Source: Beverwykella pulmonaria (taxonomy: Eukaryota; Ascomycota; Dothideomycetes; Pleosporales; Melanommataceae). Taken from it: a DNA stretch of 64,000 nt. The notes below the pieces were generated by a model. The model was not told the DNA's origin. It searched no databases and saw only the letters and a program-made list of their open reading frames with translations. The stretch is from positions 186,001 through 250,000 of the forward strand of contig BCHH01000001.1 of the NCBI GenBank assembly GCA_001599595.1. Reading direction: 5' to 3'. Shown piece after piece: positions 23,614 to 34,362 of the stretch. The position numbers and the translations under genes were made by a program. Every line of letters begins with the position of its first letter. Within the stretch, counting starts at the first letter, position 1.

Positions 23614-24922
23614 TCATCGCCCTCTTCCTCTTCCCTTTCCCCTTCCTCTCCCTCCCCTTCCCCGATATCCTCCTCCTTTTCCACGAGGCGCCCTGTCCAC
23701 GCGCTCATATAGCCTCTCATCCGAGACAGGAACATCGGCAAATCGCATGTAGCTCGGAATGCCATTGTCTACCACAGCTAGAATGACATTCCTCGATCCG
23801 TGCTGTAGCCTACGATCCATCTGGTGTGTCGGGTTTGGTGGGTCATAAGGCACAGTTGCGAGCAGGTCGTGCAGCTGCGCAGCCGTAGGCATCGATGTCT
23901 CGCGCGCATTGATGACAGCAACGCGGAAGTCTGGAGGTCCGCGGTCCGATTTCCTGAACTTTTGAGAGGACTTGTAGATGTCGAACGTTATGCGAAAGGG
24001 ATTCGAGGGGTCGGGCGGGAGCATAAATGTGGGTGGTGCTCTGCGGTCATGCGTGGGAATAATCTGGAAGAGGCGGTAGATGTCGGCGTAGCTTCTGTAT
24101 AGCCCAGGTTTGAGGAGCGGTCCGAACTGCAGGGCAGATGCGGTTGCGGCGAGAGGAGAGGACTGGCTCAACCGTCGCCATATCTCGGAGAAAAAGCGTG
24201 TCAAATATCCGCCTTGCGTCTTGAGATCTGGCATTTGCAGCTCTGCCCGCTCTTCATCCCAGGCCCCGGTGCGGAACACGATATAGCCCGATCTTTTCAG
24301 TCCGGCGTAGACAGTGTACATCTCCAGCGTCAACTTCCCTCCCACCCCGCCCTCGAACCCAATAAAAGCAGCATACGCAGCCTGCAGACTCATCGGAGCC
24401 AGCTCTTCGGGCCTCGCATACTCATGGTTTTCTTCGCTGCCTTTATTCAAAGGCCATCGGCAGTCCAGAGTCCCTCTCTCGATCAGAAACAGCGCCTCTT
24501 CCGGCAGCAGCCATTGTGTGTTTCCCCTCGCCTTCCCCATGGTCTGGAAGTGCTGCGACTTGACCTTCTCCACATACGCCACGTTGCTCTCAGTATAATA
24601 TACCCCTATGATGTGACCCTTCAAAGTGTGAGTGCGAGTCCACGAGAGGACCGATTGCATGGCCTGGCGCGAGGCCTCGAGCGTGTCGAGCTGCAGATCT
24701 GTGGCATGCGGCTCAAAGTCTTTCTCGCCGCGCTTGGGGAGGGAAAGGGTGCCTGTGTCGTGGACGCTGAATTTATGTTAGCTTCGCGGTTTGGAATTGA
24801 GGACAACGGCGGTTTTACGTGAGTTTGTCGAGGAAGCGGAAGTCCTGCGTCTCGTCGCTGAGATCCACGTCTGCGGGCTCAGGGCCCCGGAGGTGCGACA
24901 GATCCTCGTCTTCGTCTGCCAT
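23614..24922 (-). CDS. SEN54: tRNA-splicing endonuclease subunit Sen54
   Basis: Two exons (24922-24819, 24766-23614) give 418 aa. The junction joins FRFLDKLT to VHDTGTLSLPKRGEKDFEPH, the conserved N-terminal block of Sen54. The next block, GVYYTESNVAYVEKVKSQHFQTMGK followed by TQWLLPEEALFLIERG, is the characteristic N-terminal domain of the subunit. GGKLTLEMYTVYAGLKRSGYIVFR follows. The C-terminal 25 residues are almost only Arg and Gly (RGKGGGYRGRGGRGRGKGRGRGR), an RNA-binding style tail. Known: Sen54 is a structural subunit of the heterotetramer with Sen2, Sen34 and Sen15 that cuts introns from pre-tRNA. Only the N-terminus was missed by the longest frame. Confidence 0.95.
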
Positions 24923-27132
24923 GATTATGTTGTCGTTCGTGGTCTTAGTGGGGAGTTCATTGGTGGGATGTGTGAGGTGGGTGAAATTATTGAAGCTCTG
25001 ACTGTGACCTCGGCAAAACTTGCCCAAAGTTGAGGCAAGCTAAATGCAATAAAGCGTCTCTCAACATGTTCTAAGCTTGTTCTTGCCATTCAATGGTATT
25101 CAATTCCCGGTGTTTGCTCTTCATGTCACGATTGATAATGAAGCTAGATCTTAGCCTGCGGGAGAAGGTGTTGGAGCTACCAAGAAGCCTATACAACACC
25201 GCATCCCATCAGCGCTACCTCTGTGCTATTCGGGTACATACATATAGTTTCAGCCTACTCCCGTTTTGCCGTTACTCTATTCTGACCTGCTCTTCACTGC
25301 GCCATGCATTAACACAGGCTCCCCTCCTTCTTCATCTCCACATGATTCTACTTACACAATTTACTCCCGGCCCACCATACGCCATCTCTCCCACAAATGG
25401 CAACCTCGCTCACGTGTAAAATCTCCTCACCTTCTCGTGTTGCGGCTTGCTCTACCTGGGTGAAGCGAGCATATGCAGGTGCTCGTGGAAGCCAATAGCC
25501 AGGTCAGTGGAATGATCATACCGTACCTCTTGTTCTTTCCTATTCCAATTCGCCACACATAGTGTGAAAGTGTGTTGCCTTTCGGGTTAGGCTCATTGCA
25601 AAACCGAAAATTCGACATTGAGATCTCGAGACTTCAGCATCTTCGGTTTCCAAGAGCTTGGGTGATTCAGATCTGAGCTACTGCACCCTCCAACGCGGGA
25701 AATGGGCGATGGGCTACGTCCCAATGTCAGGTCTTCGGAGGTTGTGTCCGAATATCTTCCTTGTGGCCTAACTAGCTCTAGCTCCTCGTGGAATTTCCAA
25801 CAATACCAAGATGCCTGTGGTCGGAATACGAGAACAAAGTTGCAGATCCAACCCAGGCGGATTGGTCACAAAAGCGCATATAGCTCCGAAGCAGGCGGGG
25901 AATGTGTAAGAGTTTGACAAGCTGATAGCTGCTTCTTCGGAGCTGACGTGGGGCCCGGTGGGGAAGCATGAGGCTCTTCAGGAAAAGATATCCAGGGCTG
26001 GTTCTTGGGTGGTAAAAAGTGACCTGATTGTCAACCTGACGACGCGTGCGTTATCCGAGGTTTGTTGAAGTATTGCACCGCGATACGACCCTTGAGATCA
26101 ACGCTTCCCAAGCATATACAAAAACATGACTTTCAACCTCGACAGTCTAAGACGAAAAATGGACTTTTGCAAGCTAGCAACAGGCCATTTGAAGTCAAGA
26201 TAGGCCTGTGGCGGGAAATAAGACAGCGCAAAGGCTATCGCCAACATCAGCCTTGAATCGTCAAGTTGTCTTTCGGGCTGCAGGAATCCCCCACAAAAGC
26301 CATTATTGGGAGATCACCCAGCCAAGGAGGACAAGACTTGCAAGAGCTGCAAGAGCTGGAGTGACTTCCCCCATCAACTCTAGGCCGGAATCGGAGTGAC
26401 CGAGAAGCCAAACGCCGTTGGCGATAGCGACGTCGTCATGTAACCACATGACTTGACCGCAACCGTACTGAGTACGAGGGAGAGAATGGCATCAGCGGTT
26501 TCTCATAACAAGGCATGAAAGAGACACAAGGAAATGTTTCTAGATAGGTGAAGGAGCTTTATCGCGCCCGCTTTACTAGCGTGACTTTCCCTTGCAACAC
26601 CATGGTCCCCCGCCCTCCAACGGCGGGCTTCCACCGCCAAACCAGTCTGCGGTGGCATGCTGCCGCAAGTAAACTATCGCCCAACACAAATATCCCGCTG
26701 CCGGGCTATCGGAGCAGCGAGGTCTGTATTTGCCCGCGCACAATTGGGCGGCCCTCGGCGAAAGTCCGATATCCAGAGGAGTGGGACGAGGGTGACGTAC
26801 AAGCCCAGACCCTTGGCTTCTGAAGAACACCTGTAGCGTCCCGGGGCTTGCTCCGCAACAGCTGCCGGTCTTGCTAGCGTCTTTCTCTTCACGCTAGACG
26901 CGTTGAAGCATTATCTACAACCCGCCCACACGCATCTTCCTAAGCCGTGTGCTACCACTCTATCTTCCTATCAAGCTCACAATCTCTTGCTCGAGATCGC
27001 CAGTAAGCTCTGGTCTTAAATATCCTCCGGCTTCCCGGTCCTGTGTACATGGAATTCGTTGTCCAATTCTTCTCACTTCTTCTCAAAGCCATTCTCTGAA
27101 TCCCAAGAATCCTGTTCTAGGATTCAATCACA
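24923..27132. other. Long divergent intergenic region without recognisable genes
   Basis: This 2.2-kb non-coding region separates SEN54 (minus) from the amino-acid permease (plus). About six small open frames of 60-108 codons on both strands lie in it (for example 25093-25419, 26548-26823). None has a domain, a convincing splice pattern or a distinct composition. I see no inverted repeat, tRNA or transposon remnant. The part nearest the permease is a plausible regulated promoter, but no specific nitrogen-regulator site stands out. Confidence 0.55.
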
Positions 27133-29145
27133 ATGGCATCCAGCGGCGTCGACTACGCTGTTTCTGAGAAGTATAGAGGAAAAGAAGACGGCATCGTTGA
27201 CCCAGAAAAACCCGTCTACGAAGTCGATGGGGACCGCCGCCGCGGTTCGGTTACACCATCGGTGAAATCTGTCTACGACTCTACGCATCGCAAGCTCAAG
27301 CCACGTCACATTCAGCTTATTGGCATTGGTGGTACAATTGGTACTGCACTGTATGTCCAAATTGGCAGAGGGCTACTCAATGGCGGTCCAGCCAGCTTGT
27401 TCTTGGCTTTCACCCTCTGGTAAGTTTCCGACCGGAGGTTTGGGAATTCAGCGTAAAAAATGATGACCATTGTCCAAAAATCTAAACAAACTGTGCAAAC
27501 GCTGACAACTGCAGGTGCTCGTTCATCTTGGCCGTTACCTTATGTTCGTGAGCCCCAATACGCCAGCCCCAACAGCACCCTCCGATTCTTCGGTCTGCCA
27601 GAGCGCTCCTACCACCCAAAGCAGCCCCAATGAGAATTTCACCTACTAAATCAGACTCTAGGTATGGCCGAGATGGTCACTTACCTCCCCATCTCATCTC
27701 CCTTCATTCGATTTGCCGGTCGATATGTGGACGATGCTTTCGGGTTTGCAGCAGGCTGGAATTTTTTTATATTCGAAGCCATGCTTGTACCCTTCGAGAT
27801 CGTGGCTTGCAATGTCATCATTCGCTTCTGGAGCGATGTTGTTCCTGCTGGTGCTATCATCGCGATCGTAATCATCCTCTATGCGTATGTTTATGCGCTC
27901 CCTACTTCACCACAACGATCCTGCTAACCCTGTCAGGTTGATTAACTTGATGGCAGTGCAGTGGTATGGAGAAACTGAGTTCTGGGCCGCTTTAGGCAAA
28001 GTCCTTCTCATCATTGGGCTCATCATCTTTACCTTTATCGCCATGCTCGGCGGCAACCCGATCAAAGACCGCTACGGCTTCCGTTACTGGAAGAACCCGG
28101 GAGCTTTCGCCGAGCTGTACTACACTGGCAGTTTGGGTCGTTTCCTTGGATTCCTGCAGTGCTTGATCCAAGCCGCGTTCGTTATTGCCGGACCAGATTA
28201 CGTTTCGATGGCCGCAGGTGAAGCCGAAAATCCACGAGCCGTCATGCCGCGCGCCTACAACGCCGTCTTCTACCGCCTGACGACCTTCTTCGTTCTGGGC
28301 AGCCTGTGTGTCGGCATCAACGTGCCCTACAATGACCCTACTCTCAAGGCAGCGTTCAAAGACAGCAAGCCCGGTGCGGCCGCATCGCCTTACGTTGTCG
28401 CTATGAACCGCCTGCAAATATCCGGCCTTCCGCACATTGTCAACGCCATGGTGTTGGCCTCGGCCTTCTCCGCAGGAAACTCATACGTGTACTGCGCATC
28501 GCGGTCTCTCTATGGTCTCGCGCTCGAGGGTAAAGCCCCCAGGTTCTTGACAAAGTGCACCAAGCAGGGTGTACCAGTCTACTGCGTCATCGTCGTGCTG
28601 CTCCTAGCTCTACTGTCCTTCCTGCAACTAAGCGAAAACTCTGCCGTCGTGCTGCAGTGGTTCGTCAATCTTGTTACGGCAAGTCAGTTGATTAACTTCA
28701 GCGTCATGTGCTTCACGTTCCTGCGCTTCTACAAGGCGTGTCAAGCGCAGGGCATCGACAGAAACATGCTTCCGTACAAGGGCTTCGGACAGCCATTCAC
28801 AGCATACTATGGGCTTGTTGGAACGTTCATTATGACGTTTGTGGGTGGGTATACAGTGTTCCTAAAGGGCGCGTGGGACGTCCCGACGTTCTTGTTCTCG
28901 TAAGTCCACACATCTATCTCCTTTTCCCCGAAGCAATTTTGCTGATCAATATCAGTTACATGATGATTTTCGTCTTCCCAATTCTCTTTATTGGATGGAA
29001 ACTGTTTAAGAAGACCAAGTTCAAGCGCGCACACGAAATTGATCTCTACCAGGATTTGGAGGAGATTGAGCATTATACGCGGAACTTTGTGCCGACCCCG
29101 GACAAGAATGTGTGGGATAAGTGGTTCAATAAGATCTTCAGCTAG
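27133..29145 (+). CDS. Amino-acid permease (fungal YAT family)
   Basis: Five exons (27133-27419, 27515-27543, 27662-27884, 27937-28899, 28956-29145) give 563 aa. The 29-nt second exon codes for WCSFILAVTLC and is needed to bridge TM segments 2 and 3. The protein starts with a charged cytosolic N-terminus of about 60 residues. RHIQLIGIGGTIGTALYVQIG opens the transporter fold, followed by ISSPFIRFAGRYVDDAFGFAAGWNFF, VQWYGETEFW and other blocks of the AAP signature. About a dozen hydrophobic segments can be counted. The cytosolic C-terminus (EIDLYQDLEEIEHYTRNF) is acidic, as in yeast AAPs where it receives trafficking signals. Role: uptake of amino acids with protons across the plasma membrane. 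Substrate range is not decidable. The exon 2 donor GTTCGT is weak but is the only in-phase choice. Confidence 0.94.
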
Positions 29146-29605
29146 ATGTTTGATAGAGAATGGCTGAGGCGCGGTCTTGGTGAGTGGAAATAGATACATG
29201 TCACTGTCAAAAGAAGATTATCTAGAACGAGGGTAGAGCGCACTTGATACCCCCATACTCAAGCTGCATATGGCTAAACCAAGCAAAGCAGATGCAATCT
29301 GTGTCTTTGGAATCATTTTCCAAATCTCTAGTGAAAGTCTTCATGAGGCTAGAATGAGAATTGAGCCTCGTTAATCCAATTCGGAAGTGTTAAATTAAGC
29401 ACGTCTATCCAATCGTGAATTACACCAGGTCTTCGTAGTCATCTCGCAGCTCATATCTGCACGTGCAACCATCCATAAAAGTTCAAAAGCCGGGTATCTA
29501 AACCAAAGCAATCCGCCCATCCCTAACTCCTAACCATGCAGTCAACCCAACCCAATCTAAACCTCCCTAAAACTTGAACCTCCTCGCTAGAAGTTAACAT
29601 CAGAC
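29146..29605. other. Convergent 3' region, nothing recognised
   Basis: This 460-base spacer lies between the permease end and the end of the next minus-strand gene. No repeat or further coding frame was found. Confidence 0.5.
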
Positions 29606-30832
29606 TCAAAATAGGAAGGTAGGGATATCATCCAGTTTCACATTCTTCCTCTTCTCTCGCTCCTCCTTTTTCCTCTCTTCTTTCTCCCTTTCCGCTTTCC
29701 GCTTTGCGAGACGCTCGGTTTGTCCTTTTGGGAGAGAGGTGCGGGGAGGGATGTCGAAGTCGGACAGAAGATCGATGGCTGGGCGTTTGGATTTGGATGT
29801 GAATTTGCTGCTTGAGGGCTGGGAGGGTTGGATTGTGGAGGATTTAGTGAGTGGAGCCTCATCAAGGAAGTCCAGGGGCGTTGATCGTATAGGGCGGGGG
29901 CCTGTGGTCCTAGATTTTGACGGTAACGCAAGCCTCGCGAATGTGTTTGATGTGGAGGAAGGTTTGGTCCAAGACGGTTGGTATTGGGATGGGCGGCGGG
30001 GCGCGTCGAGGTCGTCGCTATCTGATGTTTCTGAAGTTGGTGTTTTCTTCGCTGATGCAAGGCCTTTTGAAGCTGGCTTGTTTGAAATTGACTCCGGGCG
30101 GCTTCGTTCCAAAAAGGAAGAAGACGCCAATCTCGCCGAGCTCGCTCGTGACGACGTAGCGAAGTCGTTCTTCACTACATCGTCAATTGCCTTCTTCTGC
30201 GCTTTAGCCTGAGCTTTAGCTTTTTGGTGAAATGAGGCTTCGACCGATGGACTGGCTGTTGGAACAACCATACGCGCGATCTCTTTCTTCTCCGCGATGG
30301 CCTTTTTTAGCCTCTCATACTCAACAAGCCGCAGGTGTTTGCTAAATAGCTTGGCTGTGTCGAGGAATTCGTCTTCGACCATTCGCCATTCGTCATCGCG
30401 GAGGTTAAACCTGTCAACACCCTTTTTCATGAATCTGGGATGTTTGGTTAGGATCTGGATAGAGTGAGGGAGTGAGGGGGCGTACTCTACTTGTGGTGGA
30501 GGTAGATCGTATTCGGGTGGCGGTGGTGAGGAAGATGGAGCGCGATTCATGCGCTCGTTTTCTTTGCCATTTGTAGCTGTGGGGAGTTCGGGGAGGCCAT
30601 CGTCGGATTCAAAGGGATCTGGAAAAGTCAGTGATATTGTACTGCGTGTGATATGAACTTCCTTACCTGCTCGCGCCTTCCGTTTGCGAGAGCTATCCAA
30701 GACTGTGCCGGCGAAGAAATCATCTTCATCATCTAGGTCCCGCACAGATCTCTTTCCTGCGGCCTTTGTCGTGGTTTTGACCTGGGTTCTAGTTCCGGAG
30801 CCTTTGTTGAGCCAAGGCAGCTGTCGCGGCAT
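29606..30832 (-). CDS. Uncharacterised nuclear-type protein with a conserved helical core
   Basis: One open frame covers it, but a 48-nt in-frame intron at 30666-30619 is likely (donor GTAAGG, acceptor TTCCAG). Removing it gives 392 aa and joins KARA to DPFESDD. The N-terminus is basic (LPWLNKGSGTRTQVKT). A conserved-looking core follows: SIQILTKHPRFMKKGVDRFNL, DDEWRMVEDEFLDTAKLFSKHLRLVEYERLKKAI. The rest is Ser/Pro/Lys-rich, ends in a strongly charged helix and the short tail DDIPTFLF. I do not recognise a family. Its composition and lack of signal or membrane segments point to a nuclear regulatory protein. It is divergent from the HRI-like kinase. Confidence 0.75.
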   Translation of the reverse strand: MPRQLPWLNKGSGTRTQVKTTTKAAGKRSVRDLDDEDDFFAGTVLDSSRKRKARAGKEVHITRSTISLTFPDPFESDDGLPELPTATNGKENERMNRAPSSSPPPPEYDLPPPQVEYAPSLPHSIQILTKHPRFMKKGVDRFNLRDDEWRMVEDEFLDTAKLFSKHLRLVEYERLKKAIAEKKEIARMVVPTASPSVEASFHQKAKAQAKAQKKAIDDVVKNDFATSSRASSARLASSSFLERSRPESISNKPASKGLASAKKTPTSETSDSDDLDAPRRPSQYQPSWTKPSSTSNTFARLALPSKSRTTGPRPIRSTPLDFLDEAPLTKSSTIQPSQPSSSKFTSKSKRPAIDLLSDFDIPPRTSLPKGQTERLAKRKAEREKEERKKEEREKRKNVKLDDIPTFLF

Positions 30833-31453
30833 GATCGCGACGTGTCCAGCGACGAAGAGGAGTCCAGGCGGTGGTGCTTGGCCGTGTATCTAAGCATAGG
30901 TGTCCGCATATTGTGCGATTTCTATGCGCGGCATCCCTACCCAGGCGCGTTCTTTATCGCTGTCACGAAGACGTGTCGTAGGTGAATTATCTGTATCACG
31001 TGCGGAGCTTGACTGAAGTTCGTTAGCGTCGTTCGCTTAACGTGCGCCCTATTGTGACCCCGAGGCAACACCACAACCTCCCTCCTGATGATCATCTGAG
31101 ATGGTGAAGGACACGTTTCACCATTCCATTTCCTTCTGTAATGTTCTCTGTTTCTCCTTTTCATAATAACCCCTCGGGGCGGGTAACGTTTCCTGGTCGA
31201 CGACGCTGTTTGTCTGTCCACTTGGTTGCTGCGACCACAGCCCTTGAGCTGTACACTACGCATTGCAACTACTACGAAGCCTTCTAGAGCCTTGGTTGAA
31301 GATTGAGTCAATTATACCCTCTCTTGTTTGCGTAACGGGTTCTGGAAACCAGGCAAGAGGCTCACGCTGCCTCATCGCTGTACTTTCGTATGCACCTACC
31401 GTCAGTAACCCCGTTTTGGTCAAATCGTCACCTGCGTCGCTCCTTTCGTTTCA
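30833..31453. other. Divergent promoter between the unknown protein and the eIF2-alpha kinase
   Basis: This 621-base spacer lies between divergent starts. The minus frame 30937-31311 lies in it without any domain. No repeat was seen. Confidence 0.5.
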
Positions 31454-33580
31454 ATGTCTTTATTCCGTAGGCCTGGCGAAGATTCTTCCAGCTCCAGCGA
31501 TGACAACTCCGACCACAATGAGGACACAAATGCCTTCCAGGACGACCTGGATCTGCTGTCGCGAATCAACACGCTCAGCTCTGCTTCCACGCACACTGGC
31601 TCTGGACGACAAACACCGCTCTCTATACGCCCAGACATGTCTAGGAACAACAGCCAGATCCGCGACCTAGTGCTTCATTCCCTCCTCGAGGAAAAGGCGA
31701 TTCGGGACGCTGCAAAACACCTCGGTAAGGATGTCTCCGATCCAGAAGTTCAAAAGCGTGGCCGCGAAACATATCAAGCGCTGTCCCGGCAATTATCAGG
31801 CTCTAACAATGCCGATGAGAGGTTTGCCAGCGATGAGATGCGACCTCATCGCGCCACGGCCCAAGAAGGCATCGAGGCTGCTACACGAAGCTACTTGGCT
31901 GGTCTGCCAGCCACTGTAACCGATGCCTCTCTGGCACTTGTTTCTCAAAACACATCAATGCCAGTGTCGGACCTGTTGAATGCTCTTCCGTCCCCCGTCC
32001 AATTACTCCTTCAGAATTATCCCGGGCTTCACACCGACCATTATGTAAGAAATTTCATCCAGCTGGATGTCGTCGGCAAAGGAGGTTATGGCAAGGTCTA
32101 CAAGGTCCAACATAGGCTCGACAATTCTCTGTATGCCGTCAAGCGGATTACGGTGAGTCCAGCGCGGCTACAGAAGATGCATGAGCATAGACCTCAAGAG
32201 ATGGAGAAATTGCTCGAGGAGGTGCGGGCACTTGCTCGATTCGATCACGGAAACATCGTACGATATCACAATGCTTGGCTGGAGTTTACTGCCAGCCCTG
32301 CAGATCTCCCGGTTTCGATGCCGACACCGTCTATTTTCCCAAGTAGCAGACTCATTCAGGACGCCTCATCATCTTCCGCCAGCTTTAGTCGCATGGGTGA
32401 GCTGAGCGCTAATTTTAACGACCTATCTTTTGGAGATCAGTTCAGGGAACGAGATCAAGATTATGGAGACATTGTCTTCGAAAACAGCGATACGGTTGCC
32501 GGTGCGGAGAAATACGAAGATGAGGCCGATAGCGACTCGTTGCATGTGCTAGACAGAACTCACAGACGAAGCAATCGGCGTGCAAGTCATGCAAGCCAGG
32601 CGACCTTTGTCACCATCTCTTCTTCGCGTTCTCGAGTGAGTACTGTTAGGGGCGACAATGGCGAAGACGATGAGGACGTGGAAACCATACCTAGGACCCA
32701 CGACCCGCATTCGCAGCAACATATGTCTGAATTCACGGAGAGTATGGTTTCGAATAGGTATGAACCGCTCCCCAAACCAACATTTTTTCTATCACTTATG
32801 CTAATATTACCTCGCAGCGATGTCCCAACCCATTTAATATCCCCCCGTATAACTGGGCCTGTCCTCACCCTGAACGTACAAATGAGTCTTTACGACACGA
32901 GCCTCGCAGCGTTCATCTCCACGGACCAGCCATCCTTCGCAATAAACCCTGAACTGTACCACTGCTTCCACCCCTGCATCAGTCTTGAGCTCCTCACGCA
33001 CATTCTCTCCGGCGTCGAATATCTACATGCGCAGGGCGTTGTGCACAGGGACCTCAAGCCCGCCAACATCTTCCTCTCACTCTCCACGTCCCGCATTCCA
33101 CCCTCAGGCTCCATCGATCTCTGCACATGCCACAAGTGCCCTTCCCTCTCAAACGAAACCTCGACTGGGACATTGATACGCACCGCGCAGCACATCACGC
33201 CACGTATCGGTGACTTTGGTCTCGTCGCCGCACTCGGAGACCTCTCACCTTCAACCGCCGCAGATTCCAAGCCCGTCGGCACGGAATTCTATCGTCCTCT
33301 AAACAGTGGTTCTGTAAGCGAGAAACTGGACGTCTATGCTCTAGGTGTTGTGGCCTTCGAGATGCTGTGCAGATTTGGGACGAGGAGTGAGAGGGTGCAT
33401 GCGCTGATGAACCTCCGCCGCGGCGAATTTCCACACAACTTTGCAGAGAACTTGGGGAGCTATGGTGGGAGCGTAGAGGGGTTGCTGAGGAGAATGCTGA
33501 AGCAGCAGGAGGAGGAGAGGTTGGGGTGTGAAGGGGTTAGAAGGGAGGTCGAGGCGTTGGTTAGAGGGTTGAAACGTTGA
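31454..33580 (+). CDS. HRI-like eIF2-alpha kinase
   Basis: The frame is open throughout, but a 60-nt in-frame intron at 32758-32817 is very likely (GTATGA donor, TGCTAATATT branch site, CTCGCAG acceptor). Its removal gives 688 aa and joins VSN to SDVPTHLISPR. The N-terminal third is Ser/Asp-rich. The kinase begins at residue 207 with VGKGGYGKVY and has the Lys in YAVKRI. A long acidic and Ser-rich insert (about residues 290-430) lies between the N- and C-lobes, a hallmark of the eIF2-alpha kinase family. Then come VVHRDLKPANIF (Asp near residue 513) and RIGDFGL. In the activation segment, GTEFYRP replaces the usual APE motif. Known: these kinases block translation initiation by phosphorylating eIF2-alpha. 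HRI types respond to haem or oxidative stress. The stress sensed here is not known. Confidence 0.9.
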   Translation: MSLFRRPGEDSSSSSDDNSDHNEDTNAFQDDLDLLSRINTLSSASTHTGSGRQTPLSIRPDMSRNNSQIRDLVLHSLLEEKAIRDAAKHLGKDVSDPEVQKRGRETYQALSRQLSGSNNADERFASDEMRPHRATAQEGIEAATRSYLAGLPATVTDASLALVSQNTSMPVSDLLNALPSPVQLLLQNYPGLHTDHYVRNFIQLDVVGKGGYGKVYKVQHRLDNSLYAVKRITVSPARLQKMHEHRPQEMEKLLEEVRALARFDHGNIVRYHNAWLEFTASPADLPVSMPTPSIFPSSRLIQDASSSSASFSRMGELSANFNDLSFGDQFRERDQDYGDIVFENSDTVAGAEKYEDEADSDSLHVLDRTHRRSNRRASHASQATFVTISSSRSRVSTVRGDNGEDDEDVETIPRTHDPHSQQHMSEFTESMVSNRYEPLPKPTFFLSLMLILPRSDVPTHLISPRITGPVLTLNVQMSLYDTSLAAFISTDQPSFAINPELYHCFHPCISLELLTHILSGVEYLHAQGVVHRDLKPANIFLSLSTSRIPPSGSIDLCTCHKCPSLSNETSTGTLIRTAQHITPRIGDFGLVAALGDLSPSTAADSKPVGTEFYRPLNSGSVSEKLDVYALGVVAFEMLCRFGTRSERVHALMNLRRGEFPHNFAENLGSYGGSVEGLLRRMLKQQEEERLGCEGVRREVEALVRGLKR

Positions 33581-34362
33581 GGTATGATGAGGTACGGTCT
33601 GATGATGGGGGAAAAAAAGGGGGGTTTAGCATAAGGTACTAATGGAGTTTATAGGATTTGTGATTAAGATAGGCGTCGGGCAATATGAGGAGGGAGCATA
33701 TCGGGACCATACGAGTCCAAGATACCCAGCATAATTATTCTGTAGGACACTAAGCATGGTGTGGGCAATGAATGGAAACTCGACTTTGGCTACAGGACTA
33801 CCTTCAAATTCTGCTCGCCTTTTCAAATGTCGTCCACCGGTGCTTGAAGACACGTTCCTATCAAATAGATAAAGAACCACAAGCACGACACATAGTGAGC
33901 ACAAATAGAGATAAAGGCCATTGAGAAACTGTGTTGTCTTTTCTAATCAGGTCATAAATTCATAATCGTTAAATCCCGTCAAACCAAGTGAAGTAAAAGA
34001 GAATAAAAGAACTTCCACCGCTCGCCAAATGGAATGGGGAATGCCACGCCTGTTTATAATCCTTCCTTCTGTTTCATTTCCATTTCCATTTCCACTTCCA
34101 TCATGCATCCGCCAATTCACCTCTATTCCAGTCCTGAAAGGAGTGGAGTGGACGGGTACAGTACAAGAGGAACACATACAGAAGTTGGGTTTCGGTCCAC
34201 GCATGGGCCAAAACTCAAGTATAGAGAACGCAGACACACTGACAAGACCACCCCCCATCAAGCTCCCTCCCTCCACCCACCTCTCATCAAAGAAAGAAAG
34301 GAAACTATCAAAACCGAATTAAGAAAAAGGGCAGGAGAAAAAGAAACCAACAACATTCCTAT
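33581..34362. other. Convergent 3' region with no recognised gene
   Basis: This 780-base stretch lies between two converging genes. Three overlapping plus- and minus-strand frames (33626-33904, 33947-34276, 34029-34366) have no domains. It probably holds both 3' UTRs. Confidence 0.5.
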
